Shown: piece by piece, positions 46,149 through 58,960 of the stretch
How positions within the stretch are numbered: position 1 is the stretch's first letter
How the letters are laid out: each line of letters begins with the position of its first letter
NCBI GenBank assembly: GCA_951213105.1
Contig: OX578136.1
Coordinates: 73,226,730-73,290,729 of the forward strand
Direction of reading: 5' to 3'
From: Amaurobius ferox
Taxonomy: Eukaryota > Arthropoda > Arachnida > Araneae > Amaurobiidae
DNA: 64,000 bases
The notes under the pieces: model-generated
The model's input: only the letters and a program-made list of their open reading frames with translations
What the model was told of the DNA's origin: nothing
Databases searched by the model: none
Position numbers and translations under genes: made by a program

Positions 46149-47549
46149 ATTGAACAAGAAAGATCAATCATGCATACAGCATTGATTATGAAATACTTTC
46201 CAACTTCAATGCAATTTTATTTAAACATCTCTAAAATGCGATACATTCCTCGGTAATATTTTTAAAATTGCCACAATACTATATTAATTTATTATATTTG
46301 AAAACATAAAACTTCATCGAAGAAAATGAACTTCATTCAAATGACGGCATTGAAATATAAATTGCCTGCTTTAAACATCTCTAAAATGCGATACATTCCT
46401 CGATAATATTTTTTAAATTATCATAATAATACAAAATTTTATTATATTTGAAAACTTCATCGAAAACAAATGAAATTTACTCAAATGACGTCATCGAAAT
46501 ATAACACGCTTGGCTCACTCTATAAAAGTAGCATTTCATTCATAAAATAATTTCTATTCATTTCATTCATCACAATACTATAATAATTTATTTTATTAAA
46601 AAATTTAAAACCATGGATGTACAAGTAGTTTAACTCTATGCATAAAACTTCTTCGAAAAATCGTTTGTTTCTATGCGTAAATTCAATGAATGTTTCATTC
46701 ATATCAGCTATATATTGCAGACTCTACGAGTTAAATAATTTTGCATTAAAGAAATGAAGCAATTCTGATACAACTCATTCTACATCTTTTAATATTTACC
46801 ATTTTCCATAAGTGAAAAGTAGGCTTCGTTGTAGAAATAATCAAAGTTGGATGATCTTTTAAACTCAACTATATTGTAATTGCGTTGTTTCAATATGTAA
46901 ATGCTCAGAATTTAAGCAGAAATAAAGTGGTTTTAGGACGGATGCAACACTAAATTTGAATTAAAAAGAACTTTAAAAATCACGATTTTGACACAAGATG
47001 GATGCCATATTTTATTTTGAAGTGGGTCACGTGATCTCTTCATATAACTGTCACGTGATCTCTCCATATGTGTTGGAGAGATCACGTGACAGTTGGTGTT
47101 GTTGTTGTTGAGACCCAGACCGTCCGACCTACCAGAAAGGTCATATAAATGGTGTAATTATCATTTTAATTTTTATTTAAAAAACTACTAAATATATTTT
47201 GCTGAATTTTTTTCTATATATTTTATGGTATAATTTGAATATTTCATAAAACTTTCGAAGCAATTTGTGAATTTTAAATCCGCTTAAAAAATGTTTAAAA
47301 AATTAGGTCCCATAGGATTCAATGTATTTCATCTTTTCAACCCGGGTTCAATCCAAAACTAATTGGGTGATATTCTTCATTTATATTCCCATAGGTCCCA
47401 CAGACCGTCTGAACAACATACTAAAATTTCATTTTGATAAAGTCATTTTTACGGCAGTTATCGAGCTAACGAACAGACAGACGGACAGATAGACAGAATG
47501 AACAAAGTCATAAACACTTTTCAACTTTGTTGTAAAGTGTTAAAAATTA
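46149..47549 (+). repeat. R1 dispersed repeat, copy 3
   Basis: ACAAGAAAGATCAATCATGC at the start and GACAGAATGAACAAAGTCAT with CTTTTCAACTTTGTTGTAAA at the end. Three tandem subunits with AAATGCGATACATTCCTCG phrases. The CACGTG pair is intact at about 47028 and 47052. Interrupted near 47066-47140 by a truncated SINE insertion. Confidence 0.85.
47046..47140 (-). mobile_element. SINE tail fragment with inverted target duplication
   Basis: Left arm AACTGTCACGTGATCTCTCC (47046-47065) and its perfect inverted copy (47075-47094) enclose a 9-bp loop. Then comes a SINE 3' end on the minus strand: (AAC)n tail, CTGGGTCT and TCGGACGGTC, only about 45 bp (47095-47140). The target resumes with CATATAAATGG; CATAT is present on both sides. 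The pattern fits a failed SINE insertion with template switching onto the target strand. Confidence 0.75.
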
Positions 47550-47591
47550 AATTGGAACATAAAATTACCTGAGAAAGTACAACACTTGTTC

Positions 47592-47635
47592 TATATATAT
47601 ATATATATATATGTATGCTAATATATATATATATA
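47592..47635. repeat. (TA)n array
   Basis: About 44 bp of TA with a TATGTATGCTAA interruption. It abuts an inverted Penelope-like 3' fragment. Confidence 0.9.
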
Positions 47636-48008
47636 GTAAAAAGGTTTGAAGGTCCAATGAATGAAAAGTGGGAAGCTGTAACTCGAAAAACCCTACAATC
47701 TAACAGGCTTACAAAATAAAAGTATAAATCAACAAATTTTCAAGCAAATGGAAAAAAATAAATTTCGAATCAACAAGTCAAAGAATAGTATCAACAAACA
47801 AAAGTATGGAATCGATAAAAGAAAAACAGACGAAATCCAAGTACAAAAACTATACACGTGGAAAAGGTTCTAAGCCTAAATCAGGATTTGTTCACTTCTA
47901 CAAAACTCGTAATCATGTCCAAGTGTCTTATAGAAGCAAACACAAAAATGTATGTTTCTGAAGAAATAGATAGATTATATCTATAAACTATTTCTACTAG
48001 GACAATAC
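47636..48008 (-). mobile_element. Penelope-like 3' fragment between (TA)n arrays
   Basis: Homologous to 39860-40205 of copy 2. Shared order: CCAATG near the array, a poorly kept A-rich middle, TTCTAAGCCTAAATCAGGAT against CCTAGGCTTAAGAATAG, CACAAAAATGTATGTTTCTG against CACAAAAATGCTTGTCTCTG, and TTATATCTATAAACTA. The fragment is bounded by (TA)n on both sides and has no RT part. Confidence 0.7.
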
Positions 48009-48032
48009 ATATATATATATATATATATATAT
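48009..48032. repeat. (AT)n array
   Basis: About 24 bp of AT dinucleotides closing the fragment on its left. Confidence 0.9.
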
Positions 48033-48709
48033 TTCTGTAGCTTGACAAAAAGTATAACAAAAAAGAATTACATCAATTATAATCAACACGTAATTTACTT
48101 TTTGAGTATTTTATTGGGACTCCGTGTATCGACGTGTCGCCCTTCTGCGCTTCTTTTCATGAAAATACGCATGCGCTTAAAGCCTATTCTAGAGAAAGGA
48201 TTCTGTTTTGAATCTTTCATTTATTTATTTATTGTTTGCTTCACGAAAAGAGTGCATTTTTTTTTTCCTTTGCTTTATTTTGCGGATAGTATGCGTTTGG
48301 AAATTGAGTAGTGCTTTCTATAAATGTATTATTTAAGTAAGCTTATTTACGACCTGGGCGTCACCGGATAATTCGTTCTAGTATTCAATATATTTGTAAT
48401 AGGACATCTTCAGTACATTGTACTGCTATATTTGATTTTGTTTCCGTGTTAAGAAAGTATTGGAATAACATCAATAAAATTCAAATTTAAACTGTTCAAA
48501 AGATTTGTGCAACATCTTCAGTTTTTCAAGACCGCAAAATTTTATTCCTCTGCCTTTGGTTCTCTGAGAGTTTATGCATCTTCCACATGAGATAAAAACA
48601 AGGCTCTACCGAGAACTGAAATTATCGGGGCTTCAGCTAAATCCAATAGTTTTTCACCATTCATCAAGATGTTTGGTATCATAAATCATTATTACTTTTC
48701 TTATATACA
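48033..48709. other. No gene seen
   Basis: An 89-codon frame at 48042-48311 has no motif or splice signal. AT-rich throughout. Confidence 0.4.
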
Positions 48710-49645
48710 ATAATGTATAAGGAAAGTATTGTGACGGGATCGAAAATTAGAATTCGAATTTTCGACGGGAGAGCACGTTTCAAGCATCCCTGATCACGAA
48801 TCGAACATTTTTTAAGTGATGTCTGTGTGTGTGTGTGTGTGTGTGTGAAAGTATGTGTGCGTGTGTGTGTGTGTCTCAGTGAGTCTGTGGAGACGATAAC
48901 TAACGAACGAATGGACCGAATCGAATGAAATTTGGTCCAAAAACTACAATCTGTAAACACTGGAAGCCTAATGTTTTTATACGCAATCGAATGTTCAGAA
49001 CCCCCTAAATTTTCGAGTGAAATTTTGAAAAAATCGTCAAAAAATCAAAATCTCTAATAAAGTTACGGAAATAGACATTTCTTATGTAATTTTTCATTAG
49101 AAAACGATTGACATAAATTTTAGAACGCCAGAACCTGTCTCGAGATATTGCATATTTTTCAAAAAAATTATCAAAAAGTCATATAAAATAAAAATATTAT
49201 ATATTGCATATGAAAAGTGGATATTTACATGTTTACTTTTCATATGCAATACCATGCGATAAATTTGTGACATTATTCTCGTGGATCTAGCTCGTTCCAT
49301 TCATGAAAAAAGATAATTTCAGTAATATTTTGTATTTGAACGCCAATAGTCATTTATCTTCTGTAAGAATAACTTATTTCTCCATCCATAACGCTTGGCG
49401 GGATTTTGACGATGATTTTGGTGGAATGCCGCCAACTTAGCGAGTTTTTTAAATGTTGCCAAATTAACGAAAATCTCGTCAAATGGGTAAAAATGACGCT
49501 AAATCAATGAAAATGACGACTCAATCACGAAAATTCAATATCTTGGAAAGAATATAAATATCTACTATAATAATAATTTATTCTTTTTTACTGTAAAAGT
49601 AGTAAATTCATTGCATTATATAAGGAAAGTCATGTGCTGCTCACG
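48710..49645 (+). repeat. R3 repeat, long copy
   Basis: Starts AAGGAAAGTATTGTGACGGG, then TCGAAAATTAGAATTCG, GAGAGCACGTTTCAAGCATC, a (GT)n stretch (48825-48870), GTGAGTCTGTGGAGACGAT, GAATGAAATTTGGTCC and later CGCTTGGCGGGATTTTGACG (49394). It ends at GGAAAGTCATGTGCTGCTCA (49623), which is an R2 end phrase on the minus strand, so R2 and R3 may share terminal sequences. Confidence 0.6.
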
Positions 49646-50195
49646 TCAGATTTTTTTTTAAATGCCTTAATATTTGATGTTTAAGAGACTAAAGAAGCGT
49701 TTCAAATGTAAATAAATTTTGATATCTAAAATATCAAATTTCAAATATTTATATTTACCTTGAATAGTTATACTTCTGTATTTTCTCCTTAGTGTGCCTA
49801 TGGAGGACATCAATGCCGAGAAGACCTCTGAGCACGTGGTTGATGGACTCTTCTGTATCTATTGTACATTTATGCAGTTATTTACAAAATTCTCTGTAAC
49901 ATTAAAAGTATGAATAAATAGCTATTGAACATGAAAGATTTATGCAATAAGTGATTATTTTGAAAAGAGTTATACTATATTAAATAAACTTGAGTTATTT
50001 TCGTACCATGCCGGCTTATATAAATCCCGGCACTCTTGACAGCATTGGTGGACTGTGACCATACTGCATATATACAATATTATTGGATACTTTATTGACT
50101 TCTAAATGCCATTACTAACTACTGTGCTGAAAAATGAACTTTATTTAATGAATCAAAAATGGCACTACTTCAACTTAAATATATTTTAAAAACAT
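49646..50195. other. No gene seen
   Basis: AT-rich, no open frame worth noting. 49795-49880 is a slightly GC-richer stretch (GCCTATGGAGGACATCAATG) without a usable frame. Confidence 0.4.
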
Positions 50196-51487
50196 AGTTG
50201 AAAAGTGTTTATGACTTCGTTCATTCTGTCTGTCTCTCTGTCCGTTAGCACGATAACTGCCGTAAAAATGACTTTATCAAAATGAAATTTTAGTATGTTG
50301 CTCAGACGATCTGTGGGACCTATGAGAATATAAATGAATAATATCACCCAATTAGTTTTGGATTGAACCCGGGTTGAAAAAATGAAATACATTGAACCCT
50401 ATGGAACCTAATTTTTCAAACATGTTTTAAGCGAATTTAAAATTCACAAATTGCTTCGAAAGTTTTATTAAATATTCAAATTATCCCATAAAATAAAAAT
50501 AATTTCAGCAAAATATATTCAGTAGTTTTTTAAATAAAAATTAAAATAATAATTACACCCTTTATATGAAGAGATCACAAGAATATTATATGAAGACCCA
50601 CTTCAAAACCCACTTGACCCACTTCAAAATGAAATATGGCATCCATCTTGTGTCAAAATCGTGATTTTCAAAGTTCTTTTTAATTCATATTTAGTGTTGT
50701 ATCCGTCCTAAAACCACTTTATTTTTGTTTAAATTCTGTGCATCTATATACTGAAACAACGCAATTACAATATATATGAGTTTAGATGATCATCAAACTT
50801 TGATTATTTCTACAACGAAGCCTAATTTTCGTTTATGGAGAATGTAAACACCAAAAGATGTAGAATGAGTTGTATAAGATTTATTGATTTCTTTAACGCA
50901 AAATTATTTAGCTCATGGAGTCTGCAATATAGCTGATATGAATGAAACATTCATTGATTTTACACAGAGAAGAAGACAACTTTTTCGACGAAGTTTTAAG
51001 CATAGTTAAATTACTTGCACCTCCATGGTTTTAAGTTTTTAAATGAAATAAATTATTATAGTATTGTGATGAATGACAGGAATGGAAAAAAAATATGAAT
51101 GAAATGCTGCTTCTAGAGTGAGAGCCAGGCGATTTATATTTCGGTGACGTCATTTGAATAAAGTTCATTCGTTTTCGATGAAGTTTTTAAATGCAATAAA
51201 TTATTGTAGTATTATGATAATTTTAAAAATAATACCTAGGAATGTATCGCATTTTAGAGATGTTTAAACCAGGCAATTTGTATTTCAATGCCGTCATTTG
51301 AATGAAGTTCAATTTTTTCTATGAAGTCTAAAGTTTTCAAATATAATAAATTAGTGTAGTATTGTGATAATTTAAAAAATATTACCGAGGAATTTATCGC
51401 CTTTGAAGAGATGTTTAAATAAAATTGCATTGAAGTTGGAAAGTGTTTCATAATCAATACTTTATGCATGATCGATCTTTCTTGTTA
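50196..51487 (-). repeat. R1 dispersed repeat, copy 4
   Basis: Minus-strand R1 from CATAGTTGAAAAGTGTTTAT to GCATGATCGATCTTTCTTG. The CACGTG pair is lost here (GATCACAAGAATATTATATG). Distal tandem subunits present. Confidence 0.85.
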
Positions 51488-53602
51488 TCTTTAATACGGA
51501 AATTACATTGATGTGGCCGTGGCTTGGAATGTTTGCCAGCTAAATACTTTCTGGGGTATTAAATACTGTCCTGGGATTTATCCGGGCAGTTATCAAATAA
51601 TCAATGAACAAAGCTTGTTAACCCGCAATTTCATTTTAAACCAGCAGATCGCGTTCGATATGCTAAGTTCAGATGCGCGATATGCTAAATGATAATAAAT
51701 CTCGTCAAATGGTCGAAAACACGAATTCGAATTTTCGATCCCGTCACTGTACTCTCCTTCTGCATTACATATGTATGTAGGGAAAGTAAAAAGTTCTTAA
51801 ATTTTCCCAGTTCATTCTCTCTCGCCTTAAAACAAACACTCCATACTCCTCATACCCTTTATAAATACGGATTGCAATAAATCCCACCCACTCTTCATTC
51901 GACGGCGGCGTTCCTTTTGGCATCGTTTTCTCTTGTACGTACCGTTGGAAAAATGCTATTGTTGTTTATGTACTGTCGGCCGGTTAGTCGCCAAGTGGCT
52001 GTCAAGCCAAGATATTCACCAGATGCCAAAAGCAGCGCCAAGTTCGGGCCCACGAGGCGCCTGTGGGACATTTCGGTGGCCCCCACCAGACTAAATATCT
52101 TCGAAAGGACGCCCCTTCCCCTTTTTTAAAAAGTTGGTCGTGATTCACTGATGACGTTGTTTAGGTTTCGAATTAACCGTAGAAAGTTGGAAATAAATAA
52201 ATAGAAAATTGTAATGTTTACCAGCTAAATACTTGCTGGGATATTAAATACTATCGTGCGATTTATTCCGGTGAGTATTAAATAATCAAATGTTCGTTTA
52301 TACAAATAATATCTTATAGAATCGAAATATTAAATTTTCTCTATGAAGCGGATAATATTCATTCAAATAATTGAATGAAGACTTAATCTGAAAATGGGAA
52401 TTTTGCTGAAGCAAGAACATTTGTCTTTACAAATGCCCCCCCCCCCCCCCAAGAGTCGTAGCCAGAAATGAAATTCAAGAGGGGCTGGATTGAAATTCAA
52501 GGTGTGCGGGGGGGGGGGGGGCTCAACAGTTTTAAAAGAGGAGCTCACTAACACTGTTAATTATTAGCACTCATAAATCATAATAGTTATTACTATGTAT
52601 TTCAATCCATATAAATTATTAACAAATGAGTAAGTGCATATTTATTTTTGTAAGGTAAGAAAGAGTTGATTAGGAAAAAATCTATATATCTACAATATTA
52701 ATATAAAATAATTACAATTGATATTATTATAAGCATTAACTAGTAGCAAAGCTGTGAATCAATTGAAGAAAATTTCTGAAAGTAAATATACTAGTTAACA
52801 CTTAATATTAACTCTTAACTACTTATCAGTTGATTTTGGTTCAATACTGTGTAACAGTAAAGGCCGCAATAAAACAAATGTATCCTAAATACTATTGTCT
52901 TAATTTTTATTTCCAATTTAAATATTTTAAAATTAAATATGTAAATGAATTGATAATCTGTATAACCCCAAATTTAGCTAAATTAAAAAATCTTTGAAAC
53001 GAGGTAAGTAATTTATAAAAAAATCTGATAAAGCAATTTTTTATGCTTAATTTGGATAGGTTGGATGAAATTTCATATCACTACTAAAATTTTAATATTT
53101 TTATCGGGGGGGGGGGGGGCTGCGTATACTTTTTGGAGTGGCTTAGCCCCCTCTAGCCTCTACCTGCCTACGGCCCTGCTCCCCCCTCCCCTGAAAGACA
53201 GAAATGAACTCTGCAACTTGACTGAAACATGGATTTGGAAGAAGAAACTGGATGGATAATGGGCCGTTCTAACTAAAGTGCTACTCAAAATCGCAAACGC
53301 AGAAGCAGGAGAAATTTGCGGGTGGACGTTATGGGCAATTTGTGCAGCGTAGCATTGTTATTTTGGTGTTAATTTTAAATTTAAATGAAGCCATATCCAA
53401 CAAAATTTAAATACCTTACTTTAAGATGATTTCGGCTTTCGAAAAAAGTGAAAATTGAAGGAAAATAAAGTAGAAACCCCGACCTTTAAAAATTCACATC
53501 CAGTGACCTAGAAACACTTTTGTTAACATGCCAGGACTTGAAAAAATAATGCAAGTTTTAAGGTTTTAAGATACAATTAAAAAGAAAAAAAAAAAGAAGT
53601 AT
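51488..53602. other. No gene seen; GC-richer island and G/C runs
   Basis: 51700-51790 is an R3 fragment (CGAATTCGAATTTTCGATCC, then GTATGTAGGGAAAGTAAAA). 51895-52130 is clearly GC-richer than its surroundings, with CGACGGCGGCGTTCC and GAGGCGCCTGTGGGACATTT. It has open frames on both strands (63-70 codons) that I do not recognise, and could be an old gene or transposon fragment. C and G runs lie at 52437-52450, 52508-52519 and 53105-53119. Confidence 0.4.
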
Positions 53603-54420
53603 AATGTGTAAGGAAATTAATGTGACGGGGTCGAAAATTCGAATTCGAGTTTTCAATGAGAGAGCACGTTTCATTCATCCCTGAACACGAATCGAAGGTG
53701 AGGTTTCGGAGGTGATGTTTGTGTGTGTGAGTAAGTATGTGACGGTATGCGTCAGTGAATCTGTTGAGACGATATCTCATGAATGAATAGAGAGTTTTGA
53801 ACGAAATTTGATACAAAAATTACAAGCAGTGAATGCTGGAACCATTTAGCGTTATTTTTATAAATTTGTTGATATTATTGTCAATTTGACGACATTTTCA
53901 TCAATGTGTTAATATTTAAATAAGTCGCCAAGTTTGCAGCATCTCGCTAAATTTTTCGCCAAGCATTACGGACGGGCGGAGAAATGGGTTATTCATATAC
54001 GTAGTAGTTTGTTATGTTATTTCCAAGATATTAAAATTTCATCAATTAGTCGTCATTTTCATTGATTTAGAGTCAATTTTATTAATTTGGCGAAATTTTC
54101 GTCAACTTAGCAGGATTTAAAGGGACCCGTCAAGTTGGCGGTATGCCGTCAAAATTCGTCGCCAGAATTTCGCCAAGCGCTACAGACGGAGAAATAAATT
54201 AATCTTATAGTAGATTCTTATCTTTTTTCCAAGATATTGAATTTTCATCAATTAGTCTTCATGTTTACTAATTTGGCCACCTTTTTATCAATTTGGCGAC
54301 ATTTTCGTCAATTTGACAACATTAAAAAAACTCCCAAAGTTGGCGATATTTCACCAATTTCGACACAAAAATTTCGTCAAGCGTTACCCAGAGATAGATA
54401 AACAGATAGATAAATCAAGG
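53603..54420 (+). repeat. R3 repeat with tandem GTCAATTTGGCGACA-type units
   Basis: TGTGACGGGGTCGAAAATTC, AGAGCACGTTTCATTCATCC, then GTTGAGACGATATCTCATGA. From about 53870 on there are several diverged units built of GTCAATTTGRCGACATTTTC, CGCCAAG and CATTACGGACGGGCGGAGAA phrases (53920-53990, 54140-54200, 54300-54390). The 49380-49560 part of the other R3 copy has the same vocabulary. Confidence 0.6.
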
Positions 54421-54530
54421 TGTATATTATATATGAGCCATCATTCCTTAAAATCGATTCAGTAGTTAAAGCTATAGATCCGTTAGCATTGAAGAATTAA
54501 AGTTCGGAATAACAATTGTAAAAATTGCCA

Positions 54531-54537
<7 letters not shown>

Positions 54538-54572
<35 letters not shown>
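54538..54572. repeat. T run of about 34
   Basis: Long T homopolymer. It may be the A tail of a minus-strand retroposed sequence starting further right, but I find no matching target duplication. Confidence 0.9.
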
Positions 54573-54573
<1 letters not shown>

Positions 54574-56795
54574 AGAGGTGCCCTCTCATCCATTGTAATT
54601 TCCTTTATACTTCAGTTTAGAAGCAGCTTTATAGAAAAAAAAATGAAGTATTTAGCTTTTTTGGAGGCTGAGCTATCGATCCCTTGAAATCGGGGTATGT
54701 CAAGTATAATATACACTTGCCAGCAACAGATTTAGACATGATGATTTGGTGCGGCGTAAAGCGGCTGCCTTTCTAAAATAACATTTCAAGTGAATAGATG
54801 ACAAATATGCATATTTGGGCCCAAAATAGATGTTGTATAAAATGTAGAGAATTATAACTATATAAACTATAAGAAATCTTATCACCACCTTTTCCAGTTA
54901 TTATTGCGCATCCCTAAAGAGTAGAGATCGGTCAAATGGAGAGCAAAAATTTTACGAGTCTGCAATTTTTTGAGTACTTTGAACATTTTTTGGTCCTAAC
55001 TGATTTGAAAACACATAATATTTTTTTCTCTTTTGAAATATAAGATAATAAAATAGCATTTTGGCCTCAAATGGGCGCTTGCATATACCTAAAACTGAAG
55101 ACAGACCCGTTACATCAACACACTTCGACAGTCATTGCTATCAGAAATGGTAATGCTGAAAGTTTTTCTGTACAAAATTTTCACAATTTTAAGCAGAGTA
55201 AATTAGCTTTATAAAGCTTTTTCTTAGTAACAAAACTTGATAGGCGAAAGACGGATTGTACCTTAAAATGTGCATTATAATATGTTTTAAGAACACCGAA
55301 AAGATGCCTTCAACAGTTTTAAAAGTTCTTTCACGTCAAATGCCTGAGATTCTGGTTAACTCCAGAATACCTGAATAGCTTGAAATCTTAGTTGCCCCAT
55401 TACTTGTCCCTTTTTGGTGGAGAGAAATAATTTTGTTTGAATTGAGGTGATGTTTTGGATTTAAATGACGGTTTGAACGTGGTTCATGATGAACTTCTGA
55501 GGATGAACCGTTCTGTGATGAAACTTCTGTGATGAACCTTTCATCACAGAAGTTTTCACAAGTTATGTGAGTGAAGATTTCATGATTTTTCCCAAGATGT
55601 CATGCCAGCATGACACAATTTCCCCTAAAATTTAAAAGCATTCCATGCTTAGAATAACAAGCGATTGCCTAATAATTTTTTTTTTGTCCCAGACAACAAA
55701 AATATGCAATTTTTTCATTTAAGACAGTTTTGAGTGACATACTGCATTGCATACCAGATTGCGTGACTTACTGCACTGCACACCTGTATTGATACCAGAA
55801 GAATTTTGAAATTCCCTTTACATGCATTTTTAATCAGTATTTTGTAAATTCTACAGTGGAATGAACTTCCTTTTACATGGATTTTCCAAAAGCAGTGTAT
55901 AAAAATGTTTAAAAAATAATTTTTTATGTAAAACTTAATACTATATTATCGAAATATGTAAAGAGTTTTTTTTATAAAAGAAAAATTTCCTGAAGCTTAA
56001 TCTGCGGGCCGCACAAAATCAGGTCACACGCGGCCCACCGACTGCGGATTGAAGACCACTGTTCTACGGAACCAAACTTGCTTATTAGCAAAAGTACTAC
56101 CGGAAAATTCCTATGATCTAAATGTTCATTAAATGATTCCAAGCGATTTACCGGTAATATACTGAAAATTTATTAAATCGCGAATGAGTTTTAAGGAATT
56201 TTTTAGACTGTGGTTAATTTATTTCAACGACGACCCATCGGCCCTTGGACAACGATGGCCTACCGGAAACACCCCGGTGGAATATTCCAACCCTGAGCTT
56301 TTTTTTCCAGATATTTCCCAAAATATTTTTAAAAAGTTAAAACTGATTTCTTGTGTTAAATTTCTTAACCCCAAAAGATCATTATTTGAAAATTTGGAGT
56401 ATGAATGCATTTGGCAGTCGAGTGGTGTCTTGTTTTCAAATATTTTCTTATACCACACTGAATCTAAATGCTATCGCAAGCTTGCACCAACTTGCTGATA
56501 TATAGATGAAATTCCCTCAAAATACTTGCAATATTTACCAGTGAACATTTTGGCCCGCTTAGGATAACAGATGCAAAACAGCTGGGAAAGTTTCTTGATA
56601 AAAGGATTTTATCTTGCGAAAGAACAAATTCGAAATGCAGCAATTTTTAAAATATTCTGAGAAAGTTCGCTGCTGTTAAAGGTGGCAAGAAATCAGAAAA
56701 TAACCCCGGAGCTGGCAACAATAAAATGATTTTCAAATTGTTGTTGGAAACAAGTCTTGCCACTTGTAGATTAAAAGACTGATTATTATTGTTAC

Positions 56796-56838
<43 letters not shown>

Positions 56839-56937
56839 TTGAATTTTGGATACCACGTTCTAAATGTGCACGGAATTTTTAAAGTTATATCACCTAATCT
56901 TATATTTAAAAAATGTTTTAAGGCAGTTAACATTTTT
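54573..56937. other. No gene seen; possible hAT-type end
   Basis: On the minus strand, CAGTGGTCTTCAATCCGCAG at 56062 and GGGCCGCGTGTGACC with GTGCGGCCCGCAG (56040-56003) look like the end of a non-autonomous hAT element. A convincing partner end was not found. GATGAACCTTTCATC-type inverted phrases lie near 55510-55550. Frames at 56184-56498 on both strands overlap and lack support. Confidence 0.4.
56791..56840. repeat. (ATT)n array
   Basis: About 14 ATT trinucleotides; it produces Asn or Ile runs in chance frames on the minus strand. Confidence 0.95.
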
Positions 56938-58097
56938 AACACTTTATAACATAGTTGAAAAGTCTTTATGACTTTGTTCATTCTGTCTGTCTGTCTGTCT
57001 GTCCGTTAGCACAATAACTGCCGTAAAAATGACTTTATCAAAATGAAATTTTAGTATGTTGTTGAGACGGTCTGTGGAACATAAGGGAATGTAAATGAAT
57101 AATATCACCCAGTTAGTTTCGGATTGAACCCTGGTTGAAAAAATGAAATACATTGAACCATACGGGACCTAATTTTTCAAATATTTTTTAAGCGAATTTA
57201 AAATTCACGAATTGTTTCGAAAGTTTTAAGAACAAATTAACCCATAAAATATATACAAAATTTTAGCAAAATATGTTCGGTAGTTTTTTAAATAAAAATT
57301 AAAATAATAATTGCATCCATATTATATGAAAAGATCACGTGACCCACTTCAAAATAAAATAATCCATCTTGTGTCAAAATCGTGATTTTTAAAGTTATTT
57401 TTAATTTATATTTAGTGTTGCATCCGTCCTAAAATCGCTTTATTTTTTTTTCTGTGCATCTATATACTGCGCCAACGCAATTACAATATTTTAGAGTTTA
57501 AATGATCACCAAACTTTGATCATTTTTACAACGAAGCTTAACTTTCACGTATGGAGAATGCAAGCACATCAAGCTGTAAGATGAGTTGTATAAGAATTGC
57601 TGAATTTCTTTAACGTAAAATTATTTAGCTCTGGAGTCTGCAATATAGCTGATATGAATGAAACATTCATTGATTTTACATAGAGAAATAGATGATTCCA
57701 TATTACTGCTTTTTGATGAAGTTTTAAGCGTGGAGTTACAAAGTAATTTTATGTCCATGGTTTTACGTTTTTAAGTAAAATAAATTATTGTAGTATTGTG
57801 ATAATGCAAAAAATATTACCGCTGAATGAAAGGAATGGGAAAAAGTTTATGAATGATATATTCATTGCTTTTACATAGAGAGCGAGGCGATTTATATTTC
57901 GTTTACGTTATTTAAATAAAGTTCATTTGTTTTCGATGAAGTTTTCAAATATAATAAATAATTGTAGTATTGTGGTAATTTAAAATATATCACAGGTAAA
58001 TGTATCGTATTTTAGAGATGTTTAAATAAAATTGCATTTCAGTTGGAAAGTGTTTCATAATCAATGCTTTATGCACGATTGATCTTTCTTGTTTAAT
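56938..58097 (-). repeat. R1 dispersed repeat, copy 5
   Basis: Minus-strand R1 from AACACTTTATAACATAGTTG to GCACGATTGATCTTTCTTG. One CACGTG kept (about 57326). It abuts copy 6 directly. Confidence 0.85.
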
Positions 58098-58960
58098 ACT
58101 TCAACATATTTGAACAGTGTTTATGACTTCGTTCATTCTGTCTGTCTGTCTGTCTGTCCGTTCGCACGATAACCGCCTTAAAAATGAATTTATCAAAATG
58201 AAATTTTAGTATGTTGTTGAGACGGTCTGTGAGACATATGGGAATGTAAATGAAAATATCACCCAATTAGTTTTGAATTGAACTCAGGTAAAAAAAGTGA
58301 AATACACATTGAATCCTATGGGAACTAATTTTTCAAACATTTTTTAAGCAAAGTTAAAACTCATAAATTACTTCAAAAATTTTAGGAAATATTCAAGTTA
58401 TTTCATAAAATATATAAAAAAAATTTCAGCAAAATATGTTTGGTAGTTCTTTAAATAAAAATTAAAATAATAATTACATTTCTATTATATAAATTGATCA
58501 CGTGACTCGCTTCAAAATAAAATATGGCATTCATCTTTTTTCTTCCAGTGTAAAAATCGTGATTCTTAACGTTCTTTTAAATTTATATTTAGTGTTGCAT
58601 CCATCCTAAAACCACTTTATTTTTGCATATTTTCTGTGCATCTGTATTCTGTGCCAACGCAATTACAATTTTTTCTAGTTTAAATGATCATCAAACTTTG
58701 AGTAATTCTACAACGAAGCCTCATTTTAATGGATGCAGAATGTAAACAAGTGATTGTAAGATGAGTTGTGTAAGAATTACTGAATTTTTTTCACGCAAAA
58801 TTATTTAGCTCTGGAGTCTGGAATAAAAGTGATATGAATGAAATATTCATTGCTTTTACATAGAGAGCCAGACGATTTATATTTCGATGACGCCATTTGA
58901 AAAAGCTCATTTTTCGATGAAGTTTCAAGTTTCCAAATATAATAAATCATTGTAGTACTG

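Noticed and set aside
56184..56498. A 104-codon plus-strand gene
   Set aside because: An equally long frame lies on the opposite strand, and neither shows domains or exon borders. It may be an old transposon remnant near the hAT-like end.
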